From: Anoplopoma fimbria
Lineage: Eukaryota > Chordata > Actinopteri > Perciformes > Anoplopomatidae
NCBI RefSeq assembly: GCF_027596085.1
Contig: NC_072472.1
Span: forward strand, 4,951,245 to 5,015,244
Direction: 5' to 3'
DNA: 64,000 nucleotides
A program made the translations under genes and the position numbers. Of the stretch, positions 26,572-37,869 are shown one piece after another (the stretch's first letter is position 1; every line of letters starts with the position of its first letter). A model generated the notes under the pieces. It had not been told where the DNA came from and made no database searches. It saw nothing but the letters and a program-made list of their open reading frames with translations.

Positions 26572-26883
26572 TTCTAGAGATGCAGTGATCTGACTTTTTC
26601 AATCTCGATACCAAAACCTAGGTCTATCGGTAACTGACAATACTGAGTATCAATCAAATACCAGTGTTTAATTAATAAGCTGTATTCCTCTCTATGTGGA
26701 AGTGACTGGGATCATTTTTCATGTGGATGGCAACATCGGGCTTGAATTAAACATTGCTTTCCTAACTCTGTACAACAAAATGTGATGAATGTATTGATAG
26801 AAATAAAAATATAAAAAAAACATATTGTTATTATTTATGAAAATAACAATATCCGATATTCTAATTTATGTATGTATATATTT
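26572..26883. mobile_element. Non-autonomous repeat (hAT-like?), second copy at 25405-25590
   Basis: Begins TAGAGATGCAGTGATCTGAC and includes TACAACAAAATGTGATGAAT. It ends with an 11-bp inverted repeat, ATATTGTTATT / AATAACAATAT. The 3' two thirds recur at 25405-25590. The hAT assignment is from memory of fish repeats beginning TAGAGATGCACCGAT. Confidence 0.6.
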
Positions 26884-29800
26884 CCGTACTTATTATAGTT
26901 TCATGTGTATTATCTTGACATTGGAACAATCTTTGTATTAATGAAACCAATCAGAAAAATAATTGAATCACATTTTTGGAATTCAATTATTAATTTTATG
27001 TCCTTTTATGAAGCAAAAACCTCAAACATTTCTGGTTCCAGTTTCTCAAATTTGCTGACTTGCATCCTTTACTCTGCTGTGAAAACTTTATATCAAACTA
27101 TCAATACATATATGGACAATTTAAATATTCATTAATTGTAGTTGTCTATGTGATTAGGTTTTTTTTTAAATTATCTGCTGATGACATTTAGGTGTCTAAT
27201 TATTTTGTTCAGTCCAAACAAATAACTGATGCATGGCAAAGGATATTTGCTTCCTATGAGCTGCAACAAGTGTTAAAAAAACCATCATGATCTGCTTACA
27301 GGTTGAGTTAACAAAACTAACATTCATTTATATTAAAAAATCCCCTCTCATCACTGTTGAATATTGTGTCCAAATGACTAAACAAAAAAAGTTAAAAGGC
27401 TTTGTGACAGAAAGTGTCTGAGTTTATGTCCGTTTACGTCCCTTCACCCCGTCACTGTCACCTCTCCGCTCCACATTCCAGCCGTCCCGCTCTTATCTTT
27501 ATTGGCTGAGGACGAGCAGAATTACTGCAGTTAGAGGACAGTTTCTGGAGCTTTCGAGACGCAGATGTCCACGGAGACCAGAGACGGCGACCACTTATCA
27601 ACGGGCCGCATGACAGCACGGAATGAAATATATATGAGGACAGAAGAAAGCAGCCCCTGATAGGGTGGAGAACTTTACAGATAATGAGACTGGAAAGTGA
27701 GAGAATAACTGGGGGGAAAATAGCCGTAGTAAAAGTAAACGGTCTGGTAAAGCTCCCAAACGACAAACAATAAACGGTCTCGTCTTTAGTCTCTACTTGA
27801 GCTTTGAGGAGTCGGCTCAGAGCTTTTTAGATTTGTATATTTACACAAAGATAACCTGTCTTTTGATATTCTGTGCATGGGACATTAAACATTAATCCAG
27901 CTCCTCCACAGAGTAATTGACATCCCCCTTAATCTATTTATCAAAAATAATGACAAAAGGTTTTGTTCAGTCTTGTTGTTTTGACAAACAGATAAATAGA
28001 TATGACTGATAACTGGCATCATAGTATGTGTGATACATATGGTCAGGCATACAATACAGTCAATTAAGATGATAATTGGATGTGAGATCATATTTCATCA
28101 AAACACAACTGTGAAAAGCAGACAAAGATCAAAGATATAGTTTGATATTCGCTCAGAGACAACGTTGGTGGATTGATTGACGGAATTTGAAAAAACACAT
28201 TGCTGCAAAACACATTGACATTTTAGAAATTAAGAAAAATACAATAACTAGAAGATTGCATATAAATGATGATGAATGAGAAAGATGTGAATTAAAACTG
28301 TCACATTCAGCCGGCAAACTGTGAGTAAAATAATATTCTGAATCTTATTTAATTGTAAGGTACACTTTTACAAAAACTGATTTCCCTATTGAGTCATCTT
28401 AAATGGTCTGTTCAACAAAATTACACATTTCTCAATCATTTCTATTGGCATCTTTACCCGGGTTTTGAAATATCTAAATGTACTCAGAGCATTGAGAAAA
28501 AAACTGTTTATCTAAAAAACCCACAGAGACCAATTAACCATTTATTTGGTAGAGAAATAGTTCCTAAAGAAAGAGACAGATATCTCAAATCATAAAAGAA
28601 AAAATCTATGTTTGCATGCCTAGAAACATCTCGAGGCAAATGTCTGTTTTTGCTTTTATTTGTATGAACAGAGCCTTTAATCCTAAATGTATTACAAAAG
28701 GAATACTGCACCGAACATGTGGGAGGTGTACCTCAAAACTCTGAAATCAGAATCTGATGAGAATAAACAGCAGTCGCTTTTTGGAGGATTTGATCTTGTT
28801 ATCCCAATGTTTGATTCGATTTTCTCACAAACCATGTTCTGTTAGCTTGATGAGATGAGATCTGACCTCAGTGTGACCTTGACCAGAATAGAGCAGGATG
28901 TGTATAAATCACATATAAATGCTCATTTTTTTAGCACCTTGTGTACTTTGTCTTACTCTGCTCGAGTTAGCGCCACGGAGGACAATGAGTTTCTTCTCCC
29001 AGCAGGCACTGGGGCCTCCGATGGACTCCCAGACCGCCATGGCATGACCCAGTTTGCCCACATTTCCCAGAATGAGGAGGAGCCGCCACGTCTAATTGTA
29101 CCCACTGGGTTTAATTGTCTTTGCGTGTATACCAGAGGTGGATATATATACTGTACGAGCCCCCATGTGATAAACACTCGCAGGGCCGAGCGTGCTCCGC
29201 AGCGTTTTCCGTGCTCGGCTTTGAATCAGGGGAGAATATTTGTTTGGACATGTAGAGTTGAGGGTAAGCACTCTGAAGAGGAGGGAAGCAGTGTCTATTG
29301 AAAAATCTACATGATGACACAAACAATTATGAGGAGAATTCATAACACGGCCAAGATGGCTCCCTGTGACCTATTTTGGATGTTTCCCCTGGCAAAGCAG
29401 CAAGAGGGGAGAGAGAGTGAGAAAGAGGGGGGAGAGAGAGAGAGAGAGGGATGGCTGGAGTCTATTGGGGTTGAAAGCAAAATATGAAGAGACTATTACC
29501 GCTGCCCAGGTCTTTCAGCACCTCCAGCGATAGCAAGGAAAAGGGAGAAAGGAGGAGAAGGAGGAGATCAAAAAAGAGGAAAGGTTCTGGTTAAAGGTTC
29601 GGTGGAGAGAGAGAGGCACGAGAGGCAGAAGTGGAGGAGAAAGTGATACAGAGAAAAGAGTAGAGAGGGGGATGGGAGTATGACCAGTGTTGTATTTCAT
29701 CTCTGCGTAGTGGACGTCTTAATCAACACTGTCAGGTTTTCTTTCAGGAGGCTGCATGGTGTTTTTCATGCTGACAGCAGAGTGGCGAACAGGACGGAGA

Positions 29801-32148
29801 GGAGGATGTGCCTTCATTCTGCCCATAAGCAACACCAGCTTGCATGGAATATAATAATAATAATAATAATAATGCAATGTCCTCCTTCACGTAAAATAAA
29901 AAATGTCAAAAGTCGCAATCATGTTCAAAAGCTTTTGGATTATTTTATGATTTTTGCACACCTGATTTCTGCATATTAAAATGCATTTGAATGCAGCTGT
30001 GGGTTTGCAGAGGTTTCAGGTACCAGGCCAGATATTGACATACTATAAAGCTTGATAAACTCAAAAGGTATAAAAGCACCTCCAGGACACTGCACGTCCA
30101 TTTATGGATGTTTTAGAAATATTGTATTTTGGCCAACACCCTGTCAGATTCTTTGTTATTTATTATTTAGGATTTAGAATTTCAATAATTCAAGGAATAG
30201 TTTAAATAAACCTCCGCCATAAACCTGTTTCCTTGACCGAGCATCTCTGTGCCCCGTCTCTTTGTAACTCTTGATTAGTTTGGGTCATCTTTATCGGCCT
30301 TTCTTTGTATTTTCCCAATCATTTCTGTCGTGTCACTGTTTAGTTTGTTCCTTTGGTGAAGCACTTTATGTTGAAACTTGCTACACGAATAAAGGTAATT
30401 TATTAAAAGGTTAGAATATAAGAAAATACTCTGCTTTAAAAAGATGTTACTGAAGTAGAAGTGAAGCAGTGTACATATGCATATGCTTACTTCAGAGTGT
30501 TAAATTAATGATGCATTAAAGTGAGAGCAGCATTTTACTACATCAATGCATTTTATGAGTTAATCACATGTTTTGGCTGCTAATAAAGCTCATAACTCCA
30601 AGTGTAAAGTTGAACAACAAATAAATAAATAAAAAACCATTGAGCAAACTTATAGTAAAGTTATATTTATAATATAACGATCATATCAGAGACAGTGTGT
30701 TATAGGGATAATGATAGTGATTGCAGGGGATTAAATATATAACATAACTAAAAAGTGGTGAGTGCAACTAATTTCAATGCTTTACAATTAAAAGGGAACA
30801 TTGATTTAAACGAACTTTAGCATCATATGAAGTCTTATTTGCACCAATCGGAATATTACAGACATATGTTTACGAATATAGAATAATTCGTTAGGAAACA
30901 AGGTGTTCGAGGCTATACCTGCGCATTTATGCATATTATCTGCATGTTTCCGTGCAAAATAGGCGACATAACCTTGTGACTGATGGCTCTTTATTATAAC
31001 ACGGGTTATTATATGTTGTATGTAAACAGTGAGCAGGCCAGGAGAGCTTTTATGGAAGACATGTAACCCTGCAGGACGGTGACACCTCCTGATTTATGGC
31101 TGTATTTAGATAAGACTCGACCGTAAATGGTTTCCAAATAGAGTCAAGGTCATGCAATGTAATGGGATAATGTTTTTTAGGCGATGGAGACAGGATGATG
31201 TGTTTAGTGTGTGAAGGAGCTGTGGGGAATTAATGCCGAGATAAAGCCGCTATTGCTGTCCAAAAACAAAAAAAGTACCAAATAATTCATCAAACTGTTT
31301 CATTAACACTTCCCAGAATGATCTGACATACACATGGTGTTATTGATGGGAAAGGAGTGAATGATGCTGACGAGATTCAGCCAATTTACGCACAAAACCT
31401 CCATTATTATAAGAAAGATATGTATATTTTAAAAAAAGGAGCTGGAACGGAAAGAGAGAAATAATTTAACATTTTCAGAGTCGTGTTATGACGTGAAGCA
31501 GCACTTTGACGTTGCATGTGAGGAAGATTTAATTAGATACATTGTTGTTGTTTTTAATATAAAGAAAATGTTGCCATTATTTTCGAAAAAAGAATTCGTG
31601 TTATCAAATAAAAAAAATGTATCCATCGAAAATCTTTTTTATTTAAGGCGTTATTAAGCCTTTATGTCAAGTGTTGTGAGTTAAAAACGAGTTGAATTGC
31701 CAGATTAAGCAGGAGATAGTTGAAGGCCTCTTTTTTCTTTCTTTCTTTTAATTGTGCCCAACTTCAAAATCAAATAAAATTCCAAAAAAATTCCCTTTCT
31801 GTGTTCAACTCACTGCACAAGTTGACAAATAAAACAACACAAATTAATGATTCCCACCACTGAATGAGCAAAATCACACCCAATAAACATGCCCAGCCAA
31901 ACACAGTGTGCGTAAATTATTAAACCTCTCCAACCACTCGACCTGACAACAAACTCCTTTTTTTCTCCTTTCCAAAACTTGAAGACAGTTAAACAACTTA
32001 GTTTCCTCCTCCTCCTCCTCATATGTGCACGTCTTTGTTCCCAGAAACCGACTCCAACAACACACAGATATTCCTCTGCTGTGTGTATTGCTGTGAGATG
32101 ATGTTATTGCGTCTCCAGACTCTCCTCCCATCCTGGACGCTTTCTTCC
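26884..32148. other. Proximal hand1 upstream flank
   Basis: No recognised gene. Islands at about 27420-27780 and 28840-29360 (the latter with a 148-codon plus frame of no known family and a YY1-like AAGATGGC at 29353-29360). Repeat-poor DNA at 30.9-31.5 kb is the nearest candidate for proximal enhancers. Confidence 0.55.
29851..29873. repeat. (ATA)n microsatellite
   Basis: Seven to eight AAT triplets. Confidence 0.9.
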
Positions 32149-32190
32149 ATTGGCTGCCTCCTTTCCACGCTGACATCCAAATCATATAAA
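32149..32190 (+). promoter_or_regulatory. hand1 core promoter: inverted CCAAT and TATA box
   Basis: ATTGG (inverted CCAAT) lies at 32149-32153 and TATAAA at 32185-32190, 31 bp apart from end to start. A TSS about 25-30 bp after the TATA would fall near 32215-32220, giving a 5' UTR of about 265 nt. The TSS is inferred and no transcript evidence is available. Confidence 0.6.
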
Positions 32191-32346
32191 CCTGGGGGCC
32201 TCACACCTTCATCGGGGTCAAATTTCTTGGGCAAATCGAGAGCAACAACCATCACCAGAGAGGAGAAAAGACAAAGTGGAGACCTGCAACATCTGTCCTC
32301 CAAGATCTGGAATTATACACTTTTCTTCTCCTCCTCGGCTTTCATA

Positions 32347-32397
32347 ATGCTCTTCTCGGCTTTACTTATTGATGCATTTAAGGGAATACATATCTAA
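32347..32397 (+). other. Upstream ORF 1 in predicted hand1 5' UTR (16 codons)
   Basis: ATG at 32347 with A at -3, encoding MLFSALLIDAFKGIHI and a stop at 32395-32397. It terminates 86 nt before the hand1 ATG and lies downstream of the predicted TSS, so it should be in the mRNA if the TATA assignment is right. Confidence 0.5.
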
Positions 32398-32404
32398 GAA
32401 TTGA

Positions 32405-32530
32405 ATGAGTTCTGACACCGTTTTGGGGCAGCACCAAAGACACGGATACCCCCACACCGAGCACATTTTTCATCCCTCTCGACATGAACCTCATCGGGGG
32501 ATACCAGCATCACCACCACCTGATGCATGA
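32405..32530 (+). other. Upstream ORF 2 overlapping the hand1 start codon (41 codons)
   Basis: ATG at 32405 in a weak context (T at -3). The frame runs through the hand1 ATG in a different frame and stops at 32528-32530, so ribosomes that initiate here cannot simply reinitiate at the hand1 start. Whether it is translated is unknown. Confidence 0.5.
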
Positions 32531-32963
32531 ACCTTTCCCCTTCGTGCAGAGGTGCCACCAGGATGCTCCTTACTTCCAGAGCTGGGTGGTGAACCATGGA
32601 GAGGTTCCTCCAGACTTCCAGATCCAGGCGCCTTACCCGGCCACGGAGCTCGGAGCGGCCGGGGAGACGCACGACGCCCGGATGGAGGGGCTCCAGGCTG
32701 GGATGGGGAAGAGGAGGACGTCGGGGCCGAAGAAGGAGCGCAGGAGGACGGAGAGCATCAACACGGCCTTCGCAGAGCTCCGGGAGTGTATCCCCAATGT
32801 GCCTGCAGACACCAAGCTGTCCAAAATCAAGACTTTACGCCTCGCGACCAGTTACATCGCATACCTGATGGACGTGCTGGCCAAGGACACCGGGGAGACG
32901 GAGGGCTTTAAGGCCGAAATCAAGAAGTTTGAAAACAGGGATATGAAGAGGAAACGGGAGCCG
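32484..32963 (+). CDS. hand1: hand1 coding exon 1 (residues 1-160)
   Basis: This exon carries the whole bHLH domain and ends after codon 160 (Pro). If the intron is not removed, the reading frame runs on to a stop at 33057-33059. The exon is clearly more GC-rich than the surrounding AT-rich flank. Confidence 0.96.
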
Positions 32964-35209
32964 GTAGGTAGAAACCTCCAGAGATTTATTGTTGGTGATG
33001 GAAATAAGTTTAGTTATCATTATGGGAAGTATTATATTCCTTTATTGGTCTACATGTAGCTCAACTACACAGAGACAGAGAATAAATACACATATTATAC
33101 AACTACACAATAAATACACATATTATACAACTACACAATAAATACACATACTATACAACTACACAATAAATACACATATTATACAACTACACATACTATA
33201 CAACTACACATACTATACAACTACACAGAGAATAAATACACATACTATACAACTACACAGACAATAAATACACATACTATACAACTACACAGACAATAAA
33301 TACACATACTATACAACTACACAATAAATACACATACTATACAACTACACAGACAATAAATACACATACTATACAACTACACAATAAATACACATACTAT
33401 ACAACTACACAGACAATAAATACACATACTATACAACTACACAGACAATAAATACACATACTATACAACTACACAGACAATAAATACACATACTATACAA
33501 CTACACAGACAATAAATACACATACTATACAACTACACATAATAAATACACATAATACAATACACAATAAATAACATACTATACAACTACAACTAGACAA
33601 TAAATACACATACTATACAACTACACAATAAATACACATACTATACAACTACACAGACAATAAATACACATACTATACAACTACACAGACAATAAATACA
33701 CATACTATACAACAAAATAAAAAATAGCTGGAAAGATAGTTTTTTTTAAGGTGGAATTTAACAAATATTACATTACATTACAGTCATTTAGCAGACGCTT
33801 TTATCCAAAGCGACTTACAATAAGTGTATTCAACATAGGTATTCAAGAGAACTACTAGTCACCAGAAGTCATAAGTGCATCTCTTTTCTTAAACAAGCAT
33901 CTTAAAGCATAAACCAGAGCAAAAGTATAGTGCAGAGGCAAATTACTACGAAATATGTTTGAAGCAACCCGAAAGTTTAACAACAACTTAAATATAAAAG
34001 CTGATGTTAAGGTTTACAGTTTTACTTTTCTCAGTCTGATTATTATTATCTCGATTATAAAACCGTTTCCAACTGAAATATTATTTTATTAATATTATAT
34101 TTCCTTAGCCATCAGATCCTTAATATGAATTTTATATGTAATGTTTTTTCTTTTACATTTATAATGCATTATAGCTAAGCTTGTCTACTGGAGGCTGCTC
34201 ACAATGGAGTTTTGCCTTAAACAGTCAACACTTAACCTCATTAAAATAAGTTTAGACCCTTTTATCTTCATACAAACTGTAATGTAGCAGTAAAAATATT
34301 ACCCATACAGTAAATGTATTACTGCTTACGAAATATTTGCAGCTGTTGATTACCATAATGATATTGCCCAACACTTATATCCTCTTAAATATATTTTACA
34401 CTCCAAACTAACATTTATATCCTCTTAAATATATTTTACACTCCAAACTAACATTTATATCCTCTTAAATATATTTTACACTCCAAACTAACACTTATAT
34501 CCTCTTAAATATATTTTACACTCCAAACTAACACTTATATCCTCTTAAATATATTTTACACTCCAAACTAACATTTATATCCTCTTAAATATATTTTACA
34601 CTCCAAACTAACATTTATTCTCAATGTGTGTAGATTAATAACGTTTGTGTTTACTTATATATTTTTTTACAACACTAATATTACCACAAGCCTTATTCAG
34701 TTTAAAATATGCATCATTATTTAATATTTGATATAATTAGAAATATAGAGGTTGTTTTTAAAAAAATATTTGTTCTATCATTTGGATTGCAGTCTCGTGG
34801 TTTCATGAAGGTTTGACTGACTTTCATTAAACGAAAGCCTGCATGTGATGTCATTACCCTGGTTGCGTCAGGAAAGGCCACACATCATCTTGTGGGTCAC
34901 ATTGTGACGAGAAACAGCATGAAGCATAGTTTATAAGAACTCCAGATGAAACTCTCAGAGGAGAGGAAACTTATGACATGAATAGGTCGTGTAGAAACAC
35001 AGCAGGACATGCAATATTATATGAATTATATAAATATGTATTATTATATAAAGTGGGGTGCCTGTATCTGAGCCTCTGCTGATGATAGTGTGCTTTGTTT
35101 CTCGGTGTCACAGACTGACGGCCTGCAGGAGTCATTAGGAGCCGAGAAGAAGGTGAAGGGCCGGACCGGGTGGCCACAGCAGGTCTGGGCTCTGGAGCTC
35201 AACCAGTGA
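32484..35209 (+). CDS. hand1: HAND1, heart and neural crest derivatives expressed 1 (bHLH transcription factor), 2 coding exons
   Basis: Twist-family class B bHLH transcription factor. In vertebrates it dimerises with E-proteins or other bHLH partners on E-box-like DNA in the nucleus and directs development of heart, extra-embryonic and lateral mesoderm. The CDS joins 32484-32963 and 35114-35209, giving 191 aa (human is about 215). The N-terminus begins [12 protein letters not shown], with a His cluster as in HAND1, and has a PYFQSW block at about 29-34. The basic region is around 83-93 ([11 protein letters not shown]), helix 1 to about 103, then the loop [13 protein letters not shown] and helix 2 to about 135. 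T89 and S91 match the phosphorylated Thr/Ser of the mammalian basic/helix-1 junction. The C-terminus ends [39 protein letters not shown] and the ALELNQ end favour HAND1 over HAND2. The donor is ccg|gtaggt and the acceptor gtgtcacag|act, both phase 0. It is shorter than the human protein mainly in the N-terminal spacer. The start has G at -3. Neighbour sap30l is convergent, as in other vertebrates. Confidence 0.97.
33062..33718. repeat. Intronic minisatellite, 28/32-bp units, about 20 copies
   Basis: Begins about 100 bp after the hand1 splice donor. The core unit is AATAAATACACATACTATAC followed by AACTACAC. A 28-bp form alternates with a 32-bp form carrying an extra AGAC. Some units are truncated (around 33190-33225) or mutated (around 33540-33600). 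Array length is likely polymorphic. Confidence 0.95.
33771..33953 (-). mobile_element. LINE 3'-tail fragment (L2-like) in hand1 intron
   Basis: Read on the minus strand it ends GTCGCTTTGGATAAAAGCG, then TCTGCTAAATGACTGTAATG repeats. It matches 44314-44510 over its length, including the TTAAGAAAGGAGATGCACTT and CTTCTGGTGACTAGTAGTTC segments. The tail is shared with the SINEs in this window. Assignment to an L2/Maui-type LINE comes from memory of fish SINE/LINE tails. Confidence 0.75.
34371..34618. repeat. Intronic 40-bp tandem repeat, six full copies
   Basis: The unit is ACAYTTATATCCTCTTAAAT followed by ATATTTTACACTCCAAACTA. Copies start at 34371, 34411, 34451, 34491, 34531 and 34571, with a partial copy to 34618. 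Copies differ only at one C/T position, indicating recent expansion or homogenisation. Confidence 0.97.
35114..35209 (+). CDS. hand1: hand1 coding exon 2 (residues 161-191 and stop)
   Basis: This exon encodes [20 protein letters not shown] followed by [11 protein letters not shown] and a TGA at 35207-35209. The last 17 residues are the family's conserved C-terminal tail. The exon is only 96 nt, too short for simple ORF finding; it was placed by the tail motif and the AG acceptor at 35112-35113. Confidence 0.95.
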   Translation, partial: TDGLQESLGAEKKVKGRTGWPQQVWALELNQ

Positions 35210-35408
35210 CCCTTGACCCAAGAAAAGGAAAAACTCCTCAGACTCTGGATTCAAATACTATAGAAGAAAGAAAACCACTGACTGACTGTGCACGTCCAAT
35301 GGTCTGCGTAAAGAGAGAGAATGAATGGACACCATGCAGGACAACAAGGTGAAACAGCACGATGGACACGGTGTTGGTCTTTTTCTCTCCTGGTGTGGTT
35401 TCTAACTC

Positions 35409-35505
<97 letters not shown>

Positions 35506-35770
35506 ACACACTTGACTGTATGATATTTGTGGTATTTCTGCTTTTTGATGTTTCCACCCTTCCAGTACTGTAGACCAGATGTGGCCACGGTGTCAAAAAA
35601 AAAAAAAAAAGAAAAAGAAAAAGAAACATCTGTCTCCCCCTTAAAATGTGTTTCTATCTGAAGAGAAAATAAATACATCATTACAAATGTCATGTGGTGT
35701 AAATGCACAATATGTGTCCGTTGCAGAAGTGCAAACATGATTTTAAAATAAATAAATAATAATATTAATA
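35210..35770 (+). other. Probable hand1 3' UTR with CA repeat and candidate poly(A) signals
   Basis: Follows the hand1 stop. It holds a 101-bp CA run (35411-35511, interrupted once at 35500), an A-run near 35597, and AATAAA signals at 35668-35673 and 35747-35752 (followed by overlapping copies). The actual cleavage site cannot be told from sequence. Confidence 0.5.
35411..35511. repeat. CA microsatellite (about 50 dinucleotides) after hand1
   Basis: Near-perfect (CA)n with one T interruption at 35500. It generates spurious poly(TH)/poly(CV) reading frames in both directions. Confidence 0.97.
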
Positions 35771-37144
35771 TTTAAATATAGATTTCTTAGAGTGAGTTAC
35801 CAAAGAATGATAGGTGATTTTTGTCCAATCAGAAAAAGCAGTTATGAGATTCAAATATCTACCAAATACTACTTTGATTGTAATTATAACTTTATTTAAA
35901 ATGTTCTGGCACACTTTACCAGCATGTTGTGAGTTGGCTTAGTGCAACTTCGAAATGAAATTATCATTAAGTTTTTTGTTTTTATTGCATAAATCCTGAT
36001 ATATTTATAGTTTTTAGTATGGCCTGAAAATTGAAAAGGTTTCTAAATCTTTAGCTGCAAATAAAGTACAAACCAGCCGTCACACAGGATTAACCACCTC
36101 ACATGGCATGAAATCAAAATGGCTATTTAAATGTTAAAATATATTTGAATTAAATCAATCAATCAATACCCAGACAGGCTTCTTTGTAATGTGATGTCAT
36201 GAATGAAATCAAATAGAAACAACAATAATAGATATATTTCCGAGCTCAGAGGAAACACATTTTTTGGGGGTATAAACTTTTTTTTTGTGTCACTGTTTCA
36301 TCCCGTTGAATTTGGAGCAGTCAAGAATATTTAAACTATTATTAATCCAGTATTCCCGGTCAGATATGTAACAAAAAAAAAAAGAAAAAAAAATCAAATG
36401 GAGTCCTGACTGTTAACTATAGCGGCTGTTGTTGAAGTTTCTTTGTAGAAAATTATTGAATTTACTGAATCTACCTCAAAATTAAATGTCACTGTCCGTT
36501 CTGACTGAGACTCAGCTTTCACTCCGACATGTTAGACACAAACTTCAGAGGATTAAAGGTTGATTTCTGTGCGAAATGTTGATGGAAATGTACATTGGAT
36601 GTGAAGTTATATATAGTTCCGTAAATAAATGAATTATTTTAAGTCACTCCAGCTGTAGTGAAAGTGTTGTTTATTACTCATTTATAACGATATGTTTTAT
36701 CAAAAATACATTATTCACCTTATTGTCTTGATTTTTCTTTTACCTGTTTTTTGGGGCAAGTAAAAGTTATAATCAAAAGGAAAAAATAAAATAACCTGAA
36801 AATATATTCCGAATTAATCAAGAATCCCCACTGTTTTAAAAAGAATTAAACAAATGATAAATAATTTAATTTCGGAGTTCATTATCATTTAATTCTAAGC
36901 TCTTCCTCTTTTCCTGAATTTTGAACTTTTATTTACAATTACTCACTGAAAAATGCGGAGTAATTGTGAAAAAACGACCAGTCATAATTCTGATTACTTT
37001 CTAGGGATTCCACTTTACATTTCTAACTTTCTTTACACATTTCTGATACTAAAGTAAAACATCAAATGGATGTCAGGACTGTTACAAGTGCCATTTCCCA
37101 ATGCCACAGCTCTACTGGATAGACCTACAATATCGGAAAATGTA

Positions 37145-37193
<49 letters not shown>

Positions 37194-37869
37194 TTCTAAA
37201 TAATAAACGTATAGAAGTCAGAATAAAACATCATAATGTTCCACATCTGAAATAAATAAATCTTAATTAATAAAATACCTGATCCTCTAGTAAGTCAATT
37301 GTGTAAAATAATCTTCAATGGATGATTGACTAAAACTTTATATAGCTATTTAATTGGCCTAAAGGCAGTGTTTTGCTAGTCTGATAGACTCCTGCACACT
37401 TTAGTTACTTAGGTCTTTATCAAGAGTTAGTAATGATGTTTTCTTTTTAAAAGAGGAAAATAAAATAAATTTGGCTCTAAAAAACACAGTTTCCCCTGCT
37501 GGGAAAAAGTGACATCTTATTCCTGCACAATGTTTGAACGATGCTGCTGTTTTGTTGTTGACTTACTTTCCTCTAAAAGTCTCCAGGTGTTTTAAAGCCC
37601 GCCTCCCTGTACAGCTGCCAATCAATTAATGAGAGGAACTACAGTGACACCTAGTGGCCGATGGCTGTTCCTGAAACTACACAGCATGATGAAACAACAT
37701 CCAACCTGGAAACATTTTCCTTTGACATTTTCTTGTTTTTTTTATCCTTAATTTCAGAGATTATTTTCATGGCATCTGTGTATGTGTTTATATATAAAGT
37801 GTAAAAAAACAGCTGAAAACCATATGTGACAAATTGAGCAATCTGTGAAAGAACAGAGACGAGACTGTT
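35771..37869. other. AT-rich spacer between convergent hand1 and sap30l
   Basis: Mostly AT-rich, without recognisable coding exons. It contains a 40-bp TA microsatellite at 37149-37188 and several A-runs. Additional hand1 3' UTR, or termination signals of either gene, could lie here. Confidence 0.6.
37149..37188. repeat. (TA)20 microsatellite
   Basis: Perfect TA run in the intergenic spacer, 40 bp long. Confidence 0.95.

Noticed and set aside
32552..32911. 119- and 90-codon frames overlapping hand1 exon 1
   Set aside because: Out-of-frame shadows of a GC-rich coding exon; the bHLH frame is unambiguous.
32484..35209. Assignment as hand2
   Set aside because: The N-terminus ([12 protein letters not shown]), [20 protein letters not shown], the ALELNQ end and the sap30l neighbour all favour HAND1.
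35238..35738. 166-codon minus-strand ORF after hand1
   Set aside because: Its length comes from reading through the CA microsatellite (poly Cys-Val); the flanks have no family resemblance.
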